In this document: piece by piece, positions 7,427 through 14,290 of the stretch
Layout of the letters: the number at the start of each line of letters is the position of its first letter
How positions within the stretch are numbered: the stretch's first letter is position 1
Source of the DNA: an uncultured Clostridia bacterium
GTDB lineage: Bacteria > Bacillota > Clostridia > UBA1381
NCBI GenBank assembly: GCA_934462945.1
Contig: CAKSJF010000059.1
Span: forward strand, 1 to 14,801
Length of the DNA stretch: 14,801 nt
Direction of reading: 5' to 3'
Translations under genes and position numbers: made by a program
Notes under the pieces: model-generated
The model's input: the letters and a program-made list of their open reading frames with translations, nothing else
The model's database searches: none
Told to the model about the DNA's origin: nothing

Positions 7427-8026
7427 TCAATTTAATTTACCGGAGCAGAAAAGCTCTGCCGCTTGCGGCAGCAGCTGCCATTCTGCCTCCTCCATCACAC
7501 GCTTTTGCAGACTTTCAGCGGTATCGTCCGGCAAAATCTCAACTGCCTTTTGCAGAATAATTTTGCCGCCGTCTGTTATTTCGTTCACAAAATGAACCGT
7601 TGCGCCGGTCACCTTGACCCCGTAATCAAGCGCTGCCTGATGCACGCGAAGTCCGTAAAAACCGTCTCCGCAGAAAGAGGGGATGAGTGAGGGGTGTACG
7701 TTAATAATTCTGTTTTCATAGCGTTTTGTCAATTCCGGACTTAAAATTGCCAAAAATCCTGCTAAAATCACAAGATCAATTTTTTGCCCGTCTAAATAAG
7801 TTAAAAGTGCGCGGTTAAAGGCATCCGAATCGCCGTCAAATTCCTTTTTTGTGATGACCTTGGTAGGAATCTGGCTGTTTTTTGCACGCTCCAGTGCATA
7901 GACATCCGGTTTGTTGGAAACCACGGTCACAATTTTTCCGCTTTTTAAAATCCCGTTTTTCTCGGCATCAATCAATGCCTGTAGGTTTGTTCCGCCGCCG
8001 GAGACAAGGACTGCGATTCGTTTCAT
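7427..8026 (-). CDS. purN: Phosphoribosylglycinamide formyltransferase (GAR transformylase)
   Basis: This enzyme transfers a formyl group from 10-formyl-THF to GAR (step 3). The N-terminus MKRIAVLVSGGGTNLQAL is the phosphate-binding start of the family. The catalytic triad is visible as Asn109 and His111 in INVHPSLIPSF and Asp152 in EITDGGKI. At 199 aa it is typical. The frame stays open 25 codons further upstream, but the ATG at 8026 matches the family start and overlaps the purM stop as ATGA (8023-8026), a sign of translational coupling. It is followed 14 bases later by the IMP cyclohydrolase gene. Confidence 0.97.
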   Translation of the reverse strand: MKRIAVLVSGGGTNLQALIDAEKNGILKSGKIVTVVSNKPDVYALERAKNSQIPTKVITKKEFDGDSDAFNRALLTYLDGQKIDLVILAGFLAILSPELTKRYENRIINVHPSLIPSFCGDGFYGLRVHQAALDYGVKVTGATVHFVNEITDGGKIILQKAVEILPDDTAESLQKRVMEEAEWQLLPQAAELFCSGKLN

Positions 8027-9057
8027 ATAATATCCACACCCTGCTCTCCCTCGGTCAGCTCGCCGAGAATATATGCTTTTTCGCCAGCCTCCTCCAGACA
8101 TTTCACAGCCAGGCTTGCCTTTTCGGAGTCGACAGCAACAATCATACCGATTCCCATGTTAAAGGTATTGTACATATCGCGCTCTGAAATGCCTGCCTGC
8201 TTCTGCATCAGGTCAAAAATCGGGAGAACGTCCCAGCTGCCCTTGCGGATGACAGCACGCAGATGCTCCGGCAGCATCCGCGGAACGTTTTCAATAAAGC
8301 CGCCGCCGGTGATATGGGAAACGGTGTTAATTCCTACCTCGTTGATCAGCTTCAGGAGCGGTTTTACATAAATTTTTGTCGGTGTCAAAAGTTCTTCACC
8401 GATCAGCTTTCCTAATTCCTGGCTGTATGTATTTAGGTTCTGTTCTGCCTGATCTCCGTTTAAATCAAAGATTCTGCGGACTAAAGAATAGCCGTTGGAA
8501 TGGATACCGGAGGAGGCAATACCGATTAAAGCGTCGCCCTTTTTTGCTCTTTTTCCGTCCGTGATTTTATCCTTTTCCACAATTCCAACGGAAAATCCGG
8601 CAAGATCATATTCATCAATCGGATAAAACCCCGGCATTTCCGCGGTTTCTCCGCCGACTAAAGCACAGCCTGCCAAAAGACAGCCATCAGCAACTCCTTT
8701 TACGATTTTTGCAACCTTTTCCGGATAGTTTTTGCCGACTGCCAGATAGTCTAAAAAGAACAGCGGTTTTGCACCGGAGCAGGCAACGTCATTCACGCAC
8801 ATTGCCACGCAGTCCTGACCGATCGTGTCGTGCTTGTCCATTAAGAACGCAACCCGGAGCTTTGTTCCGACACCGTCCGTTCCGGAAACCAAAACCGGAT
8901 TTTCATATCCTTTCGGAATTTCAAATAAGCCGCCGAAGCCGCCGATTCCGCCTAAAACACCCTCAATAAAGGTCTTTTTCACATCATTTTTAATTAATCG
9001 TACCGATTCATAGCCTGCCTCGACATCGACACCGGCATTTTTATATGCGTTGCTCAT
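8023..9057 (-). CDS. purM: Phosphoribosylformylglycinamidine cyclo-ligase (AIR synthetase)
   Basis: This enzyme converts FGAM + ATP to AIR (step 5). Family blocks are all present: GTDGVGTKL at 59-67, CVNDVACSGAKP at 87-98, GGETAEMPGFY in the middle, HSNGYSLVR, and TGGGFIENVPR in the C-terminal half. The length of 344 aa is normal. AGGAGG precedes the ATG at 9057. It lies 10 bases after purE and shares a 4-base overlap with purN, so the three are translated from one message. Confidence 0.98.
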   Translation of the reverse strand: MSNAYKNAGVDVEAGYESVRLIKNDVKKTFIEGVLGGIGGFGGLFEIPKGYENPVLVSGTDGVGTKLRVAFLMDKHDTIGQDCVAMCVNDVACSGAKPLFFLDYLAVGKNYPEKVAKIVKGVADGCLLAGCALVGGETAEMPGFYPIDEYDLAGFSVGIVEKDKITDGKRAKKGDALIGIASSGIHSNGYSLVRRIFDLNGDQAEQNLNTYSQELGKLIGEELLTPTKIYVKPLLKLINEVGINTVSHITGGGFIENVPRMLPEHLRAVIRKGSWDVLPIFDLMQKQAGISERDMYNTFNMGIGMIVAVDSEKASLAVKCLEEAGEKAYILGELTEGEQGVDII

Positions 9058-9067
9058 ATTTCTCCTC

Positions 9068-9571
9068 CTATAAGCTCTTTACCAATTCTTTGATTTTATC
9101 ATTCTTTTTCATAACTTCATCTGCCATATCCTTTTTAAACTGACGGAGCAGATCTTTTAAGTAGTCATATTTTAAGGACAGCATCTGTGCCGCTAAAATG
9201 GCGGCATTGTCTCCGCCGTCGATTGCAACGGTGGCAACCGGGATTCCCTTTGGCATTTGTACCATAGATAACAGGGAGTCCATTCCGTCCATTGTGGAGG
9301 ATTTGATGGGAATACCAATCACCGGAAGTGTTGTGAATGCTGCTAAAACGCCGCCTAAATGCGCCGCCTTTCCGGCTGCGGCAAGGATTACTTCAATGCC
9401 GTTTTCCTCTGCGCTTTTTGCAAATTGCTCCGCTGCCTCCGGCGTGCGGTGCGCGGAAATAACGTTGACGTCTGCGTCAATCTGGAACTTTTTCAGCATA
9501 CTAAGACAACCCTTTAGCTTTTCAAAGTCTGAATCACTTCCCATGATAACGGCAACCTTTGGATTTTTCAT
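9068..9571 (-). CDS. purE: 5-(carboxyamino)imidazole ribonucleotide mutase
   Basis: This enzyme rearranges N5-CAIR to CAIR (step 6). MGSDSD at 10-15, SAHRTPE at 39-45 (conserved His41) and GKAAHL at 67-72 mark it as the class I, N5-CAIR-using type. Class I enzymes normally work with PurK, which is not in this window. The length of 167 aa is typical. The frame is open a further 87 codons upstream, but that part has no family resemblance and runs through the promoter; the ATG at 9571 has GGAGG 6 bases upstream, which fixes the start. It is the first gene of the purine operon. Confidence 0.96.
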   Translation of the reverse strand: MKNPKVAVIMGSDSDFEKLKGCLSMLKKFQIDADVNVISAHRTPEAAEQFAKSAEENGIEVILAAAGKAAHLGGVLAAFTTLPVIGIPIKSSTMDGMDSLLSMVQMPKGIPVATVAIDGGDNAAILAAQMLSLKYDYLKDLLRQFKKDMADEVMKKNDKIKELVKSL

Positions 9572-9676
9572 GAAATTCCTCCTTTTCTCCGGGATGCTCT
9601 GCCCATCCCAACCTGTGTCAAAAACTGTTATATCTAAGCGGTATGAAGCCGGTTTCAAGCGGCAAATACTATCTAT

Positions 9677-9705
9677 ATTATAATACGAAAATGACGCTGA
9701 AACAA
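9677..9705 (-). promoter_or_regulatory. Probable promoter of the purine operon
   Basis: On the minus strand TTGTTT (9705-9700), a 17-base spacer and a perfect TATAAT (9682-9677) give a good sigma-A match. Transcription would begin near 9670, leaving a leader of about 100 bases before purE. Confidence 0.65.
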
Positions 9706-9866
9706 AGCATTTATGCGTATTTCTGCATTTTTCTACTCTTTGACGATAGGGAAAGAAGGCGGAAACATAAAATTTGTTGATTTGTACCAATGTTTTTCCA
9801 AGGTAGAAAAAGGGTGAAAAAAAGCTGTGCAAAGTAACTGAATTTTGCGCGTCTTAAAAATAAATC

Positions 9867-9894
9867 TTGACAGAATGAAAAAAATATTTAAAAT
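9867..9894 (+). promoter_or_regulatory. Candidate upstream promoter of the cysE operon
   Basis: A perfect TTGACA (9867-9872), a 16-base spacer and TAAAAT (9889-9894), in an A/T-rich stretch. It competes with the second candidate 30 bases downstream; both could be used. Confidence 0.45.
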
Positions 9895-9898
9895 AAGG

Positions 9899-9927
9899 TT
9901 GTAATTTTTCAAAAGATACGATATAAT
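9899..9927 (+). promoter_or_regulatory. Candidate proximal promoter of the cysE operon
   Basis: TTGTAA (9899-9904), a 17-base spacer and a perfect TATAAT (9922-9927). Transcription would start near 9934, about 53 bases before the cysE ATG and only about 9 bases before the small ORF at 9943. Confidence 0.55.
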
Positions 9928-9942
9928 TTAAGATGGTGTTGT

Positions 9943-10029
9943 ATGAAAAAAAGCAGAATTAAAAAAAGGGCAGGTGTCAGTATTATATGCTGTTTTCCAA
10001 TATACGCTATGATGTCCGCGCGGTTTTAG
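9943..10029 (+). CDS. Possible leader ORF overlapping the cysE start (28 codons)
   Basis: An ATG at 9943 opens a frame beginning MKKSRIKKR and containing Ile-Ile-Cys-Cys, with the TGC TGT codons at 9988-9993, directly on the cysE initiation region. It ends at a TAG at 10027-10029. It is one frame off from cysE and overlaps it by 43 bases. No strong Shine-Dalgarno precedes it, and it would start only a few bases after the proximal predicted transcription start. It may be a cysteine-sensing leader peptide or simply chance; conservation is the deciding evidence. Confidence 0.25.
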   Translation: MKKSRIKKRAGVSIICCFPIYAMMSARF

Positions 10030-10655
10030 AGCGGGATCCTGCTGCACGGAGTGCGGCGGAGGTATTCTTTCTCTATCCCGGTGTCCGGGCAGTGTTTTGG
10101 CATAGGGTCGCGCATTTTTTCTATCTGCATAACCGGAAATTTATTGCCAGGTGGATTTCCCAGTGTTCCCGGTTCTGGACGGGAATTGAAATTCATCCGG
10201 GCGCCACGATCGGCAAAGGACTTTTTATTGATCACGGTATGGGCGTTATTATTGGAGAAACCACGGTGATCGGTAATGACTGCACCATCTACCAGGGGGT
10301 TACGCTGGGCGGAACCGGCAAGGAAAAAGGCAAGCGCCATCCAACGCTTGGAAACAACGTGATGGTTGGGAGCGGTGCAAAGGTGTTAGGTCCGTTCACT
10401 GTGGGGGACAATTCTAAAATTGCCGCCGGAGCGGTTGTGCTGTCAGAGGTTCCTCCCAATTCCACCTGCGTTGGTGTTCCTGCGCGGATTGTGAAAAAAG
10501 AGGGTGTGCGCGTGGAAACCGACCTGGATCAGGTGCGGATTCCGGATCCGATCTCCATGCAGCTGTGCACCCTTTCGGTGCATATTGCCGGCTTGGAAAA
10601 GAGAATCCGGGAATTAGAAGAACAAAAAGGAGTTGCAGAAGATGAAAATTTATAA
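9987..10655 (+). CDS. cysE: Serine O-acetyltransferase
   Basis: This enzyme acetylates L-serine with acetyl-CoA to O-acetylserine, the precursor of cysteine. The N-terminal helical part (1-65, with ERDPAARSAAEVFFLYPG) leads into the left-handed beta-helix of hexapeptide repeats (from about IEIHPGATIG, residue 67). Catalytic Asp82-His83 lie in FIDHGMGVIIGET, and His118 is in GKRHPTLG. The C-terminus after residue 170 is hydrophilic and ends in a predicted short coiled coil (GLEKRIRELEEQ). It is 222 aa. The ATG at 9987 has only a weak, distant SD (AGGTG about 12 bases upstream); family alignment supports this start. It is the first gene of the plus-strand operon and overlaps cysS by 14 bases. 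Confidence 0.95.
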   Translation: MLFSNIRYDVRAVLERDPAARSAAEVFFLYPGVRAVFWHRVAHFFYLHNRKFIARWISQCSRFWTGIEIHPGATIGKGLFIDHGMGVIIGETTVIGNDCTIYQGVTLGGTGKEKGKRHPTLGNNVMVGSGAKVLGPFTVGDNSKIAAGAVVLSEVPPNSTCVGVPARIVKKEGVRVETDLDQVRIPDPISMQLCTLSVHIAGLEKRIRELEEQKGVAEDENL

Positions 10656-12042
10656 TACCATGACGAGACAAAAGGAAGAATTTGTTCCGATTGATCCGCA
10701 GGAGGTGAAAATGTATTCCTGCGGTCCGACTGTGTATGATTATTTCCACATTGGAAACGCGCGTCCGTTTATCATCTTTGATACCATGCGCCGCTATCTG
10801 GAATATCGCGGCTACAAGGTGAAGTTTGTGCAGAATTTTACCGATATTGACGATAAGATGATCCGCCGTGCAGAAAAAGAGGGAATTACCGTTCATGATC
10901 TGGGCGAGCGGTTTATTGCCGAGTATTTCAAGGATGCACAGGCACTCGGAATCCATAAGGCAACGGTACATCCGCGCGCAACAGAAAATATTGACGCAAT
11001 TATCGAAATCATCAAAACGCTTGTGGAAAAGGGATATGCTTATGCGGTAGACGGAAATGTGTATTTTTCCACGAAGAAATTCCGCGAATACGGGAAACTT
11101 TCCAAGCAGCCGCTGGAAGATCTGGAGGCAGGCGCACGGATTGACGTGAACGAGCATAAGGAGGACGCGATGGACTTTGCGCTCTGGAAAGCACAGAAGC
11201 CGGGCGAGCCTGCATGGGAAAGCCCCTGGGGCATGGGACGCCCGGGCTGGCATATTGAATGCTCTGCCATGGCAAACCGTTATCTCGGAAAGACGATTGA
11301 TATTCATTCCGGCGGAAAGGATTTGATTTTTCCGCATCATGAGAATGAGATTGCACAGAGCGAATGTGCAAACGGTGTTCCCTTTGCGCATTATTGGATG
11401 CACAATGGCTATATCAATATTGATAATCAGAAGATGAGTAAATCTCTTGGGAATTTCTTCACTGTCCGGGATATTCTCAAAAAATACGATCCGGAGGTGG
11501 TGCGCTTTTTCATGCTTTCTGCGCATTATCGCAATCCGATCAATTTCAGCCATGTGTTGATGGAGCAGTCCAAATCTGCGGTAGAACGGGTTTACAACTG
11601 TATCGAAAATCTGAATTTCCAAAAGGAGAACGCGCCGGAGCGGGAACTGTCAGCGGAGGAAAGAGCTTGTGCGGATAAAATTGAAGCCTGCAAAAAGGCT
11701 TTTGTAGATGCGATGGATGATGATTTAAACACAGCAGACGCATTAGCAGCCATTTTTGATATTGTTTATGCGGCAAACACCTCAATTCAAGCGGACAGCG
11801 CAAAGGAGCTTGTTCTGGATGCGCTTTCTGCGATTACAGAATTGGGTGATGTTTTGGGTCTGTTCCAGCAGAAAGAGACTGCGGCGGCATCGGAGGAAAT
11901 TGAGGCTCTGATTGCAGAAAGAAATGCTGCCCGTGCAGAAAAGAACTGGGCGAGGGCAGATGAAATCCGTGATCGCTTAAAGGAGATGAATGTAGAATTA
12001 AAGGATACTCCAAACGGTGTGCAGTGGACGATCCGGAAATAA
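10642..12042 (+). CDS. cysS: Cysteinyl-tRNA synthetase
   Basis: This is a class I aminoacyl-tRNA synthetase that charges tRNA-Cys. HIGN at 36-39 (HIGH motif) and KMSKS at 264-268 are intact. The zinc ligands that discriminate cysteine are all visible: Cys27 in SCGPTVYD, Cys207 in IECSAM, and His232 and Glu236 in HHENEIAQSEC. The protein is 466 aa. The start is placed at the ATG at 10642, with AAGGAG nine bases upstream; a TTG at 10633 abuts the SD and is unlikely. It overlaps the end of cysE and is followed 13 bases later by mrnC. The cysE-cysS-mrnC order is the one known from Bacillus. Confidence 0.97.
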   Translation: MKIYNTMTRQKEEFVPIDPQEVKMYSCGPTVYDYFHIGNARPFIIFDTMRRYLEYRGYKVKFVQNFTDIDDKMIRRAEKEGITVHDLGERFIAEYFKDAQALGIHKATVHPRATENIDAIIEIIKTLVEKGYAYAVDGNVYFSTKKFREYGKLSKQPLEDLEAGARIDVNEHKEDAMDFALWKAQKPGEPAWESPWGMGRPGWHIECSAMANRYLGKTIDIHSGGKDLIFPHHENEIAQSECANGVPFAHYWMHNGYINIDNQKMSKSLGNFFTVRDILKKYDPEVVRFFMLSAHYRNPINFSHVLMEQSKSAVERVYNCIENLNFQKENAPERELSAEERACADKIEACKKAFVDAMDDDLNTADALAAIFDIVYAANTSIQADSAKELVLDALSAITELGDVLGLFQQKETAAASEEIEALIAERNAARAEKNWARADEIRDRLKEMNVELKDTPNGVQWTIRK

Positions 12043-12055
12043 AGAGGTTGTGACA

Positions 12056-12442
12056 ATGGAGAAAAAACCTGCTCAATATGCGCCCCTGACCCTTGCTTAT
12101 CTTGGGGACAGTGTTTATGAACTGTATGTGCGGTCGAGGGTGATTCAGGAAAATCCGGAACTGCCGGCGCATAAACTGCATCTTAGAACGGTGCGGTATG
12201 TGAAAGCACATGCGCAGAGCAACAGTATGAAATGCTTAGAACCGCTTCTTTCAGAAGAGGAGGAGGCGATTTATAAACGCGGACGGAATGCAAAATCTGC
12301 AACCGTTCCAAAAAATGCCGATCTGACCGATTACCGCCGGGCAACCGGATTTGAGGCGCTGATCGGGTACTTAAAGCTAAAAAACGATGCCGGACGGTTA
12401 GAGCAGCTGATGCAGCTTGCTTATGATTCGGCAGAGGAATAG
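12056..12442 (+). CDS. mrnC: Mini-ribonuclease III
   Basis: This is a double-strand-specific RNase that matures the ends of 23S rRNA in Bacillota. It has an RNase III catalytic domain without the dsRNA-binding domain. Recognisable parts are LAYLGDSVYELYVR (catalytic Asp18), RGRNAKS at 76-82, and the C-terminal GFEALIGYL with catalytic Glu100. It is 128 aa, normal for the family. The start ATG at 12056 follows AGAGG with 8 bases; the frame's upstream extension overlaps cysS and is not family-like. Confidence 0.95.
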   Translation: MEKKPAQYAPLTLAYLGDSVYELYVRSRVIQENPELPAHKLHLRTVRYVKAHAQSNSMKCLEPLLSEEEEAIYKRGRNAKSATVPKNADLTDYRRATGFEALIGYLKLKNDAGRLEQLMQLAYDSAEE

Positions 12443-12466
12443 CATCAATTCAAAGGAGGAACAATT

Positions 12467-13315
12467 ATGGAGAAAAAAAGATGCACAGAGCTTGCAATTA
12501 TTGCGAACAAAGTGCGGAAAAATGCACTTTGCGCGGTTTATAGCGCGCAGTCGGGACATCCGGGAGGATCGCTTTCAGTTGCAGATGTTTTGACATTGTT
12601 ATATTTTGAGGTTATGAAGATTGACCCGAAAAATCCGAAGGATGAAAACCGCGACCGTTTTGTGCTTTCAAAAGGTCATACTGCGCCGGCACTTTACAGT
12701 GTTTTGGCAGAACGCGGATATTTCAGCACAGATGAAATTCCGACTTTCCGGAAATTTGGCAGCCGCTTGCAGGGGCATCCGGATATGAAACATATTCCGG
12801 GTGTGGATATGTCCACCGGTTCTTTGGGACAAGGCTTTTCCGCAGCAGGCGGTATGGCATTGGCAGGCAAGCTGGATCAAAAGGACTATCGCGTGTATGC
12901 TGTTTTGGGAGACGGCGAGTGCGAGGAGGGTCAGATCTGGGAGCAGGCAATGTTTGCAGCGCATTATAAGCTGGATAATTTAACGGCATTCGTAGATTTT
13001 AACGGCTTGCAGATTGACGGAGATGTCCGCAAGGTTATGAATCCGACTCCGCTGGATGAGAAATTCAAGGCATTCGGATGGCATGTGATCTGGGCAGACG
13101 CGCATGATTTTGACAGTCTGATGTCCGCAGTGGAGGAAGCAAAGAACACAAAGGGTCAGCCGACAGCAGTCATTATGAAATCAATCAAAGGAAAGAATGT
13201 TTCCTTTATGGAAAATCAGGCAGGCTGGCACGGCGCAGCTCCGAATGACGAGCAGTATGAGCAGGCAATCGGCGAGCTGGACGCTTTGATCGGAAAATTA
13301 GAAGCAAGCTTATAA
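12467..13315 (+). CDS. Transketolase, N-terminal subunit
   Basis: This is the thiamine-diphosphate-binding half of a split transketolase, which moves two-carbon units between ketose and aldose phosphates in the non-oxidative pentose phosphate pathway. The ThDP/metal motif runs from GDGECEEG (GDG at 148-150) to FVDFN (Asn179). SAQSGHPGG (27-34) and SKGHTAPALY (68-77) contribute substrate and cofactor histidines. It is 282 aa and complete as a subunit. AAAGGAGG precedes the ATG. The C-terminal subunit gene follows 20 bases later, and the two are expected to form a heterotetramer. DXP synthase is excluded by the split organisation and these motifs. Confidence 0.95.
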   Translation: MEKKRCTELAIIANKVRKNALCAVYSAQSGHPGGSLSVADVLTLLYFEVMKIDPKNPKDENRDRFVLSKGHTAPALYSVLAERGYFSTDEIPTFRKFGSRLQGHPDMKHIPGVDMSTGSLGQGFSAAGGMALAGKLDQKDYRVYAVLGDGECEEGQIWEQAMFAAHYKLDNLTAFVDFNGLQIDGDVRKVMNPTPLDEKFKAFGWHVIWADAHDFDSLMSAVEEAKNTKGQPTAVIMKSIKGKNVSFMENQAGWHGAAPNDEQYEQAIGELDALIGKLEASL

Positions 13316-13335
13316 GAATAGAAGGAGAAGTTACC

Positions 13336-14271
13336 ATGGCAAAAAGAGCGACAAGAGAATCTTACGGTGCGGCGCTCGCACAGTATGGCAAGGATGAGCG
13401 CATTGTTGTCTTAGACGCAGATTTATCGAAATCTACGAAAACAGACACCTTTAAAAAGGTATATCCGGAACGGTTTATTAACTGCGGTATCGCAGAGGGA
13501 AATATGATGAGTGTTGCAGCAGGCTTGGCAGCATGTGGGAAAATTGTGTTTGCATCCTCCTTTGCAATGTTTGCAGCAGGACGTGCATTTGAACAGATCA
13601 GAAATTCGATCGGTTATCCGCATCTGAATGTAAAAATCGGAGCAACGCATGCCGGTATTTCTGTAGGCGAGGACGGAGCAACCCATCAGTGCTTAGAGGA
13701 TATTGCATTAATGCGCACCATTCCGGGAATGGTGATTATGAATCCGGCAGATGATGTGGAGGCAATGGCATGCGTGAAAGCAGCGATTGACCACGACGGT
13801 CCGGTTTATCTGCGGTTTGGACGGCTGGCAGTGGAGGATATTAACGCGCCGGACTATCAGTTTGAGATGGGAAAGGGCGTACAGCTTGCAGACGGCTCGG
13901 ATGTTACGCTGGTGGCAACCGGACTGATGGTTGCAGAAGCAATCAAGGCAAAGGATTTGCTTGCGGCAGAGGGCGTTTCTGCACGCGTGATTAATATTCA
14001 TACCATTAAACCGATGGATGAGGACATCATTGCAAAGGCAGCAAAGGAAACCGGCGCGATTGTTACCGCCGAGGAGCATTCAGTCTATGGCGGCTTGGGA
14101 AGTGCAGTGGCTGAGGTTGTTACAAAGACCTGCCCTGTTCCGGTACAGATGGTTGGCACAACAGAGTTTGGTGCGTCCGGAAAACCGGCAGTGCTGTTAG
14201 AAGCATATGGCTTGACCGCTGCGAATATTGCAGAAAAGGCAAAGAAAGCGATGGCTCAAAAACGGGCATAG
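13336..14271 (+). CDS. Transketolase, C-terminal subunit
   Basis: This is the pyrimidine-binding and C-terminal domain half of the split transketolase. The catalytic glutamate that activates ThDP is Glu54 in CGIAEGN. THAGISVGEDGATHQ (104-118) supplies substrate-binding histidines, and the last third, with TAEEHSVYGGLGSAVAE, is the transketolase C-terminal domain. It is 311 aa. AAGGAG precedes the ATG. It is 20 bases downstream of the N-terminal subunit, ends in TAG at 14269-14271, and is followed by a lipoprotein gene after only 19 bases. Confidence 0.96.
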   Translation: MAKRATRESYGAALAQYGKDERIVVLDADLSKSTKTDTFKKVYPERFINCGIAEGNMMSVAAGLAACGKIVFASSFAMFAAGRAFEQIRNSIGYPHLNVKIGATHAGISVGEDGATHQCLEDIALMRTIPGMVIMNPADDVEAMACVKAAIDHDGPVYLRFGRLAVEDINAPDYQFEMGKGVQLADGSDVTLVATGLMVAEAIKAKDLLAAEGVSARVINIHTIKPMDEDIIAKAAKETGAIVTAEEHSVYGGLGSAVAEVVTKTCPVPVQMVGTTEFGASGKPAVLLEAYGLTAANIAEKAKKAMAQKRA

Positions 14272-14290
14272 ATTTTTTAAGGGGATTATT

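Larger units (their letters stand above)
9572..9986. other. 415-base divergent intergenic region between purE and cysE
   Basis: This region holds the purE promoter on the minus strand (9677-9705) with a leader of roughly 100 bases, and two candidate cysE promoters on the plus strand (9867-9894 and 9899-9927). The purE leader has a short hairpin GGGATG/CATCCC (9607-9602 with 9594-9589) just before the Shine-Dalgarno, and two AAGCGG copies on the plus strand (9636-9641, 9657-9662) 21 bases apart. Nothing recognisable was seen between about 9706 and 9866 beyond A/T-rich sequence. No known purine, ZTP or T-box RNA pattern was found. Confidence 0.8.

Noticed and set aside
8027..8101. Upstream extension of purN by 25 codons.
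   Set aside because: It overlaps the purM coding end. The ATG at 8026 gives the normal family start and an ATGA overlap with purM.
9607..9620. TTGACA-like -35 in the purE leader on the minus strand (near 9620-9615).
   Set aside because: No acceptable -10 follows at 16-18 bases; the TTGTTT/TATAAT pair at 9677-9705 is much better.
9572..9670. Purine (G-box) or ZTP riboswitch in the purE leader.
   Set aside because: I looked for the G-box junction blocks and for the ZTP core; neither is present. A TGGGCA hexamer occurs but without the rest of the ZTP motif.
9572..9832. Upstream extension of purE by 87 codons in the same open frame.
   Set aside because: It crosses the predicted promoter, has no resemblance to PurE, and a strong GGAGG sits before the ATG at 9571, where the family normally begins.
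9706..9986. T-box leader for the cysE-cysS operon.
   Set aside because: No AGGGTGGNACCGCG-like antiterminator block was found, and the best promoters leave a leader far too short for a T-box.
10414..11622. A 402-codon open frame on the minus strand across cysE and cysS.
   Set aside because: It lies antisense to two unmistakable conserved genes with full motifs, has no SD support and no family resemblance. Long antisense frames are a by-product of codon bias here.
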